Assembly: GCA_019752975.1 (NCBI GenBank)
Contig: JAIELM010000448.1
Coordinates: forward strand, 1-6,051
Direction of reading: 5' to 3'
DNA: 6,051 bases
From: Undibacterium sp.
GTDB lineage: Bacteria > Pseudomonadota > Gammaproteobacteria > Burkholderiales > Burkholderiaceae_D
Part shown: positions 1 to 5,808 of the stretch, piece after piece
How positions within the stretch are numbered: position 1 is the first letter of the stretch
How the letters are laid out: each line of letters opens with the position of its first letter
Position numbers and translations under genes: made by a program
Notes under the pieces: generated by a model
Databases searched by the model: none
Seen by the model: the letters and a program-made list of their open reading frames with translations, nothing else
What the model was told of the DNA's origin: nothing

Positions 1-2
1 TA

Positions 3-59
3 GAAACTATTCGTAATAATCCAGATATTATAAGCTATTCTCACGTGGAACTGAATTAA
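3..59 (+). CDS. C-terminal tail of a rightward gene entering from the left (partial, unidentified)
   Basis: Frame 3 is open from the window edge and reads ETIRNNPDIISYSHVELN before a TAA at 57-59. The residue mix looks like real protein, with a short amphipathic helix followed by a beta strand, as at the end of many small alpha/beta domains. The TAA lies inside the left arm of a strong terminator hairpin, which is the expected position for the end of a transcription unit. The other two forward frames stop at once or within about ten codons. I do not recognise the family from 18 residues, and the start lies outside the window. The main doubt is that 18 open codons can occur by chance; placement beside the terminator is the better argument. 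It overlaps the last ten codons and stop of the opposing amidohydrolase-like frame. Confidence 0.45.
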   Translation, partial: ETIRNNPDIISYSHVELN

Positions 60-1437
60 AAAAAGCGGCTAAGCCGCTTTTTTTAATTGAGCACAAATAT
101 TTCTGCTGATACTTCTCTGTTAAACGTGACTGTCTAGTACTGCCATCCACCACACGACCTTGGATATAAATTTGCTCAATTTTTGTAGTGGTCTCCAAAG
201 GGTCACCATTACTCACAAAGAAGTTGGCGTATTTACCTACTTCCATCGAACCTAAACGATCAGCCACACCCAAGATTTGCGCTGGATAGAGCGTCACCGC
301 TTTTAATGCTTCGTTACGATCTAGGCCGAACGTGGCCGCAACCGCCGCCTCATAGGGCAAATTGCGCTCGTTAGGTGCGTCATCATCGGTGCCGCCCCTA
401 GCGATACAAAATTGCACACCAGCTTGCGCCAATTTTGCCGCGAGGGTGAAGGGACTGTCGTATTCCGCTCCGCGGCGCAAGGGCAATTTGTGAATGCCAG
501 CGATAACTACTGGCACTTTGCGTTCTCGCAGCACGTCAGCTAATAAGCCTGCATCAGTACCTCCTACGATGACTAGTTTTAGTTGATAGCGTGCCGCAAA
601 ATTGAGCGCATAGCGCATTTGTGCGATGTCGTGGGCGTGGATGAAGACTGGACGTTGACCAGCCAACACTGGCAACATCGCATCCCAACGTACATCTACT
701 TTGATTCCGTTGCTCTGCTTTTTCGCATCACGGTAGACGATAGCAGCCTCAAAAGCGTCTTCCAACATCTTCAACCTCTGCATACTCACTTTACGAATTT
801 CTTCTAAGCGCGTATCCATCGGTGGCGGGAATAATTCAGGATTAAAACGCATTAAGGGTAAGCTAATATGCAAACCCACTTCCGCTTGCACTGTCATGTC
901 CTCCCAAGTCCATCCATCCATTTGCATCAGCGACGAAGTGCCATTGACGATCCCCGCCGGACCAGCCGACGGTACACTTAAGGTGGCCAAAACCCCATTC
1001 GTACGGGCAGTAGAAATAAGCTCGCTATCAGGATTGACTGCCACTTGCGCTCGCACATTCGGATTAATGGCTCCGGCTTCTGCGTAGTCTAAGCTTGCTC
1101 GTACCGATTGGATTTCTGATAGCCCCATCACGGTATTGGCGGCGATCATGCCGGGATAAATATGCTTACCCTTGACATCGATCAGCTTCGCTCCTGCTGG
1201 CGCAACAAGTGCGCTACCTAGCGCCACAATGCGGCCTTTTTCAATCAACAAATTGCCGTTGACGATATTCTCGCCACTGATAGTATGGATGGTAGCGCCA
1301 CTGAAAAACAAGGCGGTCTTTTGGCTAGGCGCTGGTACGTTATCGGAGGCACTCAGCTTAGTGCTCAATGCGACACCTAAACAACTCAAGGCGCAAGTCA
1401 AACCTAGGGATATTTTTTGAGATAGGGTGTTTTTCAT
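28..1437 (-). CDS. Exported amidohydrolase-like protein with a degenerate metal site (COG1228/imidazolonepropionase-related)
   Basis: The 469-residue product begins with a Sec signal peptide: lysines at 2 and 8, a hydrophobic stretch at about 9-25, and probable cleavage after LSA at 30. It should act in the periplasm. The N-terminal composite beta domain (about 42-95) leads to PGMI, where active relatives carry D-x-H-x-H. Here the residues are AANTV (99-103), so both histidines are gone. The strand-5 motif FIHAHD keeps H267 and H269. A family block, GTSSLMQMDGWTWEDM, lies at 166-181. The C-terminal part (NEALKAVTLYPAQILG, then GSMEVGKYANFFV) is the standard end of this superfamily. The ATG at 1437 is chosen over upstream in-frame ATGs (1515, 1455) for three reasons: it gives a clean signal peptide, it has AGAGG 7 bases upstream, and it forms an ATGA overlap with the preceding gene. 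The last 20 or so residues are encoded by the terminator hairpin and beyond, suggesting a lost stop after EKYQQKY (446). The substrate is unknown, and catalysis is doubtful without the HxH pair. Confidence 0.88.
   Translation of the reverse strand: MKNTLSQKISLGLTCALSCLGVALSTKLSASDNVPAPSQKTALFFSGATIHTISGENIVNGNLLIEKGRIVALGSALVAPAGAKLIDVKGKHIYPGMIAANTVMGLSEIQSVRASLDYAEAGAINPNVRAQVAVNPDSELISTARTNGVLATLSVPSAGPAGIVNGTSSLMQMDGWTWEDMTVQAEVGLHISLPLMRFNPELFPPPMDTRLEEIRKVSMQRLKMLEDAFEAAIVYRDAKKQSNGIKVDVRWDAMLPVLAGQRPVFIHAHDIAQMRYALNFAARYQLKLVIVGGTDAGLLADVLRERKVPVVIAGIHKLPLRRGAEYDSPFTLAAKLAQAGVQFCIARGGTDDDAPNERNLPYEAAVAATFGLDRNEALKAVTLYPAQILGVADRLGSMEVGKYANFFVSNGDPLETTTKIEQIYIQGRVVDGSTRQSRLTEKYQQKYLCSIKKSGLAAFFNSVPRENSL
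54..88. terminator. Bidirectional Rho-independent terminator between convergent genes
   Basis: A perfect inverted repeat has 16-bp arms (54-69 and 73-88) around a 3-base loop (TAA). The GC core is GCGGC/GCCGC, flanked by seven A residues on the left and seven T residues on the right. Either strand therefore gives a GC stem followed by a U-tract, the hallmark of a two-way intrinsic terminator. It directly follows the TAA at 57-59 of the rightward tail and would also end the leftward amidohydrolase transcript. Oddly, the leftward reading frame has not yet stopped here and translates the whole hairpin. Confidence 0.9.
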
Positions 1438-1450
1438 TCTTGATCCTCTG
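1434..1450 (-). promoter_or_regulatory. ATGA stop/start overlap with internal Shine-Dalgarno (translational coupling)
   Basis: On the minus strand the large amidohydrolase ends TGA (1436-1434) and the next gene starts ATG (1437-1435), sharing ATGA. An AGAGG (1449-1445) sits 7 bases ahead of the ATG, inside the upstream coding sequence. This arrangement decides the start of the 469-residue protein and suggests that the two products are made in linked amounts. Confidence 0.8.
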
Positions 1451-4400
1451 TGCATTCGTGCGCTTCTGTGCCGGCCCAATAGCTGCCACGGTGTTTGGAT
1501 AGCATGTGCATCCAACGCTGCAACTCTAGATAATGTTGATTCGCCAGTAGATTTTCGGCTGGACTTTTGGCTACGCTAGGTTTGTCACTTGTGCCTTCAG
1601 TGCTCTTCGTACTCGCTGCCGTAGCGCTGCGACTGGCGATGACTTTGCTAAACAGGCGTTGCCGCTCATCCTGAGCTTCTTGACGCAAGCGCGCGTCCGA
1701 GGCCAAATCAAAATACAATCGCCCTTCTATCCAGGTTTGTTCAGCGCGACTAAATGTAGAAAGCGGACTGGTATTCCAAATCACAAAATCAGCATCCTTA
1801 CCGACTTCCAAAGAACCTGTCCTTTCGGCGATCTGTAATTGCTTGGCGGGGTTGAGGGTAACAAATTTTAAAGCCTCGGTCTCTGATATTCCGCCATACT
1901 TAACCGCTTTGGCCGCTTCGGTATTGAGATGACGAGCCAACTCATCACTATCGGAATTAAAACTTGTTACTACACCAGCATTGTGCATCAAGGCGCCGTT
2001 AAATGGCACAGCATCAGCCACTTCCAATTTATATCCCCACCAATCAGAAAAAGTCGAACCACCCGCTCCTAAGCTGGCAATCACATCGGCTACTTTATAT
2101 CCTTCCATCACATGTTGAAAGGTACCAACCTTGAGTCCAAACTCCTGCGCGATACGTGCAAACATAAGGATCTCATCTTGACGATAAGAATGAATATGAA
2201 TCATGCGCTTGCGCTGCAACAGCTCCACCAAAGTATCTAATTGCAAGTCGCGCCTTGGTTCCACTATATTATTCGGAGATTTTTGCCAAGCTTCTCGTTC
2301 AGCTTGGTAAGCCCGTGCTTCGATGAAGGCGCTACGCAAAATTTGCTCTACGCCCATACGCGTTTGCGGATAGCGCCCAGTAGCTTCATTTCCCCAATTG
2401 GATTGTTTGACGTTTTCACCCAAGGCGAATTTAATCCCAGGAAAAGCACCCTCTAATTTCAGGCCTTCAGCATCTTGCCCCCAGCGCATTTTAATCACCT
2501 GATTTTGCCCACCTATCGTGTTGGCAGAACCATGCAGGACGTTGGCGGTAGTCACGCCACCGGCTAATTCGCGATAGATATTAATATTGCTGGCATCGAT
2601 CACGTCGGCGATCCGTACTTCAGCGGTAATCGAACTGGTACCTTCGTTGATGCCCTGCATAATGCCGGTGTGGGAGTGAGCATCAATGATGCCGGGACTG
2701 ACATGTTTGCCAGTGGCGTCAATGATTTGCGCTTGCGCAGGGACTTTTAAATTGTGGCCAACCGCGACGATTTTTCCATTCGCCACTAACATGTCAGCTT
2801 GTTCTAACTTGCCTTCTTTAGCGCTAGTCCAAATGGTCGCGTTCTTTATTAAAATCGTGGACGAGGCGGCGCTTGACTGTGCGGGTACGACACCAAACGA
2901 TCCAGCAGGATAGGTATTTTTCCAAGGAGCGGTGATAGCCTCTGGTTTGGCTGTCACCACCTCGGCTACCATCGCCTTGGTTCGCTTAGCGCTCCAAGAT
3001 TGTGGTTGCTGATTGGCGTCCTGCATCGTGCCGCTTAAGCTATCACCATCACCCTCGGCGACCACGATTTGTTCACCTATGCGGGCAAGCAATTGGCTCT
3101 CGGTTAAGCTTGTGCGCAGATTCAAATCGACGTTCGCACCCATGCTGGCATTTCCCCCATCCACACTCAGTACCGGCTTGGCACTGGTGCCTGTGATCGT
3201 CCATGTGCTGGTTTTGCCGCCACTGCTAACTACCCATGTACCGCGCAATTCAAAGCGATGGTAGTTTTCTGTGACGAAGGGTTTACCGTCAACAAAACTG
3301 ATTTCGATATTCGCTTTATCATCCTTAAACAAGTCACCACTAGCGACCACCAAATTGGCGATGTGACCGACAGCGACACTTCCTAGACGTTTTTGTTCAC
3401 CTACCAATTTAGCCGGAACAATGGTGAGACCCGCCAAAGCTTGATCCACCGGCAGACCACGACGTACTGCTTGTCGCAACCTCGGCCAAAATTCTTTTTT
3501 AGGATCTTTCAAACCCGCTGCCGTGATGGCAAATTCCACGCCAGCTTTATCCAGCATGGCTAAATTGGCCGGGGCTTGCTCCCAATGCTGCAGCGCCTCT
3601 AGCGAGGTATCTAGCTTCATGTCAGGATGTTCGGCTTCGGGCGCGTTAGGATAAGTCAAAGGGGTAATCACCGGCATGGCCGCCGCTTTAAGATGCGCTA
3701 AGCGGCGATATTCAAAACCATTTCCCTGCAAAATCATACGTAGATGAAATTCATCTCTGATCTTAGCAATTCTTTGATAGGCTTGTTCATTATCGGCGTT
3801 ATAAATCACCAACTGCTGCCCAGCCAAGCTCCCTTGCAAGGACGCCAGCGATTCATTCAATTGCGGGCGTTCTTGTTTAAGCTGAGATTGCATGGCGCGC
3901 TGATACCATTGCGCGTCGTAAAAACTCTGTCTCACCTGAGCAATCACGCCCATCAACGATCCTGGATAAGCGTTTCTTACACTAGGATCTAATTCGTTGG
4001 CGAGATGTTGTGCCACATGCGAATTCAACACTAGCGACTTAGCGTTGTCGTTCGCACTTAGGCTAAGTAAGGCACTCTGCCCCCGAAAAATACCCGCGCT
4101 AGGAACCGCCAACACATTACTAAAACCCAATTCACGATTCAGTTTAAGGTCATCCGCTTTGATGTCTAATTGTTGTGCTACCTCTTGCTCAGGATGCACC
4201 CGAACATTATCCGCCGCGAGGGCACGACTACTTAAACTACGGGAAGGTGCTGGACGTGCATTGGGACCAGATACCACTGGCGGCGCCGCCAATAAAGCAC
4301 TCGGTACACCTAAACTACTAGAGAGGTCAATAAAACCCGCGTACACGGTTCTGCCATCGAGTTTCCATACTTTTGCTCCTGCTGGGGCAGAGATATTCGC

Positions 4401-4616
4401 TCCGACGGCAGTGATCATTCCATCTCGCATCACGATGGTGGCATTCTCTATCACCTTACCCGGAGCTTGCACCAAGCGCACACCAGTGAGCGCATGCCAG
4501 CGTGGATTATTTTCTCTCAAGCCCTCGATTCGCGAGGTGGCGATTTGCGCGTTAGACGGCGCCGAAATCAGTGCTAGCGCACCGACCACGAATAAAACCA
4601 AGGGTCGCAGCTGCAT
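1434..4616 (-). CDS. Exported double-lobed amidohydrolase; C-terminal lobe catalytic, N-terminal lobe degenerate
   Basis: This 1060-residue protein has a signal peptide (LVLFVVGALALISAPSNA, cut after A23), so it is periplasmic. Lobe 1 (about 40-450) has the amidohydrolase ends, namely a beta domain at 55-97 and GSVAVGHIANLVV at 412-424. The metal site is missing: DLSSS (97-101) replaces DxHxH, and YNADN and QGNGFEY sit where the strand-5 and strand-6 histidines should be. A beta-rich linker (about 455-546, LRGTWVV to QSWSAKR) follows. Lobe 2 (about 585-970) looks complete: PGIIDAHSH (H647, H649), GIKFALGEN (K729, candidate bridging lysine), HIHS (H807, H809), FQHVMEG (H835), SFNSDSDE (D889), and GSLEVGKDADFVIW. 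The tail (971-1060) is a charged, Ser/Thr/Ala/Lys-rich spacer ending in GSYWAGTEAHECTEDQE. AAAGGAG lies 5 bases before the ATG. The closest named relatives are imidazolonepropionase-type COG1228 hydrolases of cyclic amides and peptide-like bonds. The substrate cannot be assigned. Its stop overlaps the next gene by 4 bases, implying co-translation. Confidence 0.9.
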   Translation of the reverse strand: MQLRPLVLFVVGALALISAPSNAQIATSRIEGLRENNPRWHALTGVRLVQAPGKVIENATIVMRDGMITAVGANISAPAGAKVWKLDGRTVYAGFIDLSSSLGVPSALLAAPPVVSGPNARPAPSRSLSSRALAADNVRVHPEQEVAQQLDIKADDLKLNRELGFSNVLAVPSAGIFRGQSALLSLSANDNAKSLVLNSHVAQHLANELDPSVRNAYPGSLMGVIAQVRQSFYDAQWYQRAMQSQLKQERPQLNESLASLQGSLAGQQLVIYNADNEQAYQRIAKIRDEFHLRMILQGNGFEYRRLAHLKAAAMPVITPLTYPNAPEAEHPDMKLDTSLEALQHWEQAPANLAMLDKAGVEFAITAAGLKDPKKEFWPRLRQAVRRGLPVDQALAGLTIVPAKLVGEQKRLGSVAVGHIANLVVASGDLFKDDKANIEISFVDGKPFVTENYHRFELRGTWVVSSGGKTSTWTITGTSAKPVLSVDGGNASMGANVDLNLRTSLTESQLLARIGEQIVVAEGDGDSLSGTMQDANQQPQSWSAKRTKAMVAEVVTAKPEAITAPWKNTYPAGSFGVVPAQSSAASSTILIKNATIWTSAKEGKLEQADMLVANGKIVAVGHNLKVPAQAQIIDATGKHVSPGIIDAHSHTGIMQGINEGTSSITAEVRIADVIDASNINIYRELAGGVTTANVLHGSANTIGGQNQVIKMRWGQDAEGLKLEGAFPGIKFALGENVKQSNWGNEATGRYPQTRMGVEQILRSAFIEARAYQAEREAWQKSPNNIVEPRRDLQLDTLVELLQRKRMIHIHSYRQDEILMFARIAQEFGLKVGTFQHVMEGYKVADVIASLGAGGSTFSDWWGYKLEVADAVPFNGALMHNAGVVTSFNSDSDELARHLNTEAAKAVKYGGISETEALKFVTLNPAKQLQIAERTGSLEVGKDADFVIWNTSPLSTFSRAEQTWIEGRLYFDLASDARLRQEAQDERQRLFSKVIASRSATAASTKSTEGTSDKPSVAKSPAENLLANQHYLELQRWMHMLSKHRGSYWAGTEAHECTEDQE

Positions 4617-4621
4617 TTTTT

Positions 4622-4628
4622 CTCCTTT
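4622..4628 (-). promoter_or_regulatory. Ribosome binding site of the large amidohydrolase
   Basis: AAAGGAG on the minus strand is followed by five A residues and then the ATG at 4616. The near-consensus match and an unstructured A-rich spacer point to efficient initiation and confirm this start. Confidence 0.8.
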
Positions 4629-4633
4629 AAGTT

Positions 4634-4660
4634 ATTGTAAGCTTATCCGTGGCATAGCAA
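4634..4660 (-). promoter_or_regulatory. Possible sigma-70 promoter for the amidohydrolase pair
   Basis: On the minus strand TACAAT (4639-4634, five of six matches to the -10 consensus) lies just ahead of the Shine-Dalgarno. The only reasonable -35 is TTGCTA (4660-4655) at a short 15-bp spacing, and it falls inside the arm of the large hairpin. The implied leader is very short. This is a weak call: transcription may instead start above the hairpin or read in from the regulator gene. Confidence 0.25.
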
Positions 4661-4712
4661 GCGGCCTGAAATTTTGGATGAAATTTCAGGCCGCTTGCTA
4701 TGCCAGATAAGC
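4641..4712. repeat. Large inverted repeat (24-bp perfect arms, extended to about 32 bp) between the regulator and the amidohydrolase pair
   Basis: Positions 4651-4674 and 4681-4704 are perfect reverse complements separated by the 6-base loop TGGATG. The pairing continues outward with T4650-A4705 and then, past a 2-base bulge (CG at 4648-4649), seven more pairs (GCTTATC at 4641-4647 with GATAAGC at 4706-4712). The arm contains the GC-rich core AAGCGGCCTGAAATTT. Neither strand has a U-tract after the stem, so it is not a standard terminator. It could be a cruciform, an RNA-processing or stability stem in the amidohydrolase leader, or a palindromic dispersed element. The sequence alone does not decide. 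Confidence 0.85.
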
Positions 4713-4731
4713 ACTTAGAACCTGTGACCGC

Positions 4732-4752
4732 AAAAATGGAAATTGATTCCAT
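4732..4752 (-). terminator. Weak candidate terminator after the AraC-family gene
   Basis: On the minus strand ATGGAA (4752-4747) pairs with TTCCAT (4741-4736) around a 5-base loop. TTTT (4735-4732) follows the stem, giving a five-T run with the last stem base. It begins about 20 bases after the regulator's stop, a natural place for a terminator. The stem is only 6 bp and AT-rich, so termination would be partial at best, and read-through into the amidohydrolase pair is possible. Confidence 0.3.
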
Positions 4753-4770
4753 CACGATACAAAAAAAATC

Positions 4771-5523
4771 TTAATCGGGCGAATTCATCTGCTTTTGTTG
4801 CGCTTCACGATACTCGGTCGGCGTCATGCCAACCGAGGCTTTAAACATACGAGAAAACGCGCTGTGGTCTTGATAACCGCAAGCAATCGCGATATCAGTC
4901 ACACTGCGATTTGGATCGCCTAGCAGATTGGTAGCCGCTTCCAGCTTGAGCTTAAGGATGAATTGACGGGGTGTGAGTGCATAGATTTTTTGAAAATAAC
5001 GCTCTATCTGCGCCACCGACAAATTGGTGATTTTTTCTAACTCCAGCATCGAAACGTTCTCGGCATAGTGATGATGGATATGTCGTACCGCAGCGGCGAT
5101 ACGGTGGTACACAGGGTGACGCTGATCAGGCATACCGAGATCACGAGAAATACCTGCCAAGCCTATGATATTTTTATCCTTATCTCGCAAGGCAATTTTA
5201 CTAGTCAGGCACCAGCCAGGATCTCGATTAGGATAGAGATGTAACTCTAGTTGATCTCTAATCTCGTCCTTACCACTAAGTACTAATAAGTCTTGCTCGG
5301 AAAAATTACCAGCCAGCGACAAGGGAAAAAGTTGGTCGACCGTCCGACCAAGCAAATCCTCTTTCTCATTGAGTCCACAACGCTCCACCAAAGTACTATT
5401 CACCACGACATATTGCCTATCTCGGTCTTTAACGAAAAACACGACGTCTGGCATGGCATCAAATAGCAGCTCGGCAAAGAATACATTACTCACATCCTGC
5501 GCCATTTGTTGTCTTACTTGCAT
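4771..5523 (-). CDS. AraC-family transcriptional regulator with N-terminal PAS domain
   Basis: The protein has 250 residues. Residues about 21-130 read as a PAS fold: FDAMPDVVFFVKDRDRQYVV at 21-40, LLGRTVDQLFP at 57-67, and the closing strands around KIALRDKDKNIIGLAGISRD at 109-128. Residues about 140-242 form the two-helix-turn-helix AraC DNA-binding domain. The first HTH spans about 158-180 (SMLELEKITNLSVAQIERYF). The second spans about 207-229, ending in the family signature (ACGYQDHSAFSRMFKASVGMTPTEYR, 214-239). No signal peptide or membrane segment is seen, so it is cytoplasmic. A PAS sensor in place of the usual cupin suggests small-ligand or redox sensing; the ligand is unknown. The start is supported by AGGAG 8 bases upstream. 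The gene is divergent from a lyase-family gene 285 bases away, the usual position of a local activator. It could also read into the amidohydrolase pair downstream, though the large hairpin lies between. Confidence 0.92.
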   Translation of the reverse strand: MQVRQQMAQDVSNVFFAELLFDAMPDVVFFVKDRDRQYVVVNSTLVERCGLNEKEDLLGRTVDQLFPLSLAGNFSEQDLLVLSGKDEIRDQLELHLYPNRDPGWCLTSKIALRDKDKNIIGLAGISRDLGMPDQRHPVYHRIAAAVRHIHHHYAENVSMLELEKITNLSVAQIERYFQKIYALTPRQFILKLKLEAATNLLGDPNRSVTDIAIACGYQDHSAFSRMFKASVGMTPTEYREAQQKQMNSPD

Positions 5524-5739
5524 TTTACCCTCTCCTGTTTTTATGACTTAGTCCGTCGCACTTGGCGGCAGCTAGTTTATTTTATATATAAATTACTCTA
5601 CTTAAGATGAAATTACTACCTTGCCAATATTTTATTCTTATTTCGGTCAACTTAGTAATATAATTGTTGCTTATATTTTTCCTGGCCCTCAATTGTGCAT
5701 CAACTAGGATAGGATGAACAAATTTGAGTCGTAAACACA

Positions 5740-5762
5740 CAAATATATTGCAAATATATTTG
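5740..5762 (+). promoter_or_regulatory. Tandem 11-bp-period repeat, candidate AraC-family operator
   Basis: CAAATATATT occurs at 5740-5749 and again at 5751-5760, about one helical turn apart. The second copy extends to CAAATATATTTG (5751-5762), a perfect 12-base palindrome. The repeat overlaps the proposed -35 of the lyase gene. AraC-type activators often bind direct repeats touching the -35, and the PAS-AraC gene is divergent from this point. The binding role is inferred from position and repeat shape; AT-rich repeats can also arise by chance. Confidence 0.45.
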
Positions 5763-5776
5763 AAGATACGTACACT
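5748..5776 (+). promoter_or_regulatory. Probable sigma-70 promoter of the lyase-family gene
   Basis: TTGCAA (5748-5753) and TACACT (5771-5776) are separated by 17 bp, each matching four of six consensus bases. Transcription would begin near 5783, leaving a leader of about 26 bases that contains the ribosome binding site. Imperfect boxes are typical of promoters that need an activator, in keeping with the overlapping tandem repeat. Confidence 0.45.
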
Positions 5777-5808
5777 ATTGGCTCAGACATTTTTTACTTA
5801 GGAAAACT

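Larger units (their letters stand above)
5524..5808. promoter_or_regulatory. Divergent AT-rich promoter region between the regulator and lyase genes
   Basis: This 285-base stretch contains no credible gene. It is markedly AT-rich, especially 5575-5680. It holds the regulator's Shine-Dalgarno (AGGAG on the minus strand, 5536-5532). A TATA-rich patch at 5580-5592 could supply a leftward -10 such as TATAAA, but without a convincing -35. The rightward promoter and tandem repeat are listed separately. The hexamer ACTTAG occurs three times on the plus strand (5546, 5650, 5796), of uncertain meaning. Confidence 0.6.

Noticed and set aside
1369..1437. Lipoprotein signal (cysteines at residues 15 and 19 in the small amidohydrolase leader)
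   Set aside because: The residues before each Cys (GLT-C, ALS-C) do not fit a lipobox well, and a normal cleavage site LSA is present at residue 30.
1438..1515. An upstream start giving the small amidohydrolase 26 extra residues
   Set aside because: The extension lies inside the preceding gene, is arginine-rich and buries the signal peptide. The ATG at 1437 has a Shine-Dalgarno and an ATGA overlap.
3997..4710. A 237-codon open frame on the plus strand opposite the large amidohydrolase
   Set aside because: It is antisense to clear family sequence and the signal peptide, has no recognisable domain, and runs on through the intergenic hairpin. It is a shadow of the minus-strand gene.
4641..4712. 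Large hairpin as an intrinsic terminator of the AraC-family gene
   Set aside because: No T-run follows the stem on either strand, and the stem is much longer than terminator stems.
5369..5551. A 60-codon plus-strand frame over the start of the AraC-family gene
   Set aside because: It is antisense to the PAS domain and regulator start, with no recognisable motif.
5546..5801. Three ACTTAG hexamers (5546, 5650, 5796) as regulator sites
   Set aside because: Spacing is irregular, one copy overlaps the ribosome binding site, and a fourth occurs at 4713. Too short and AT-rich to claim.
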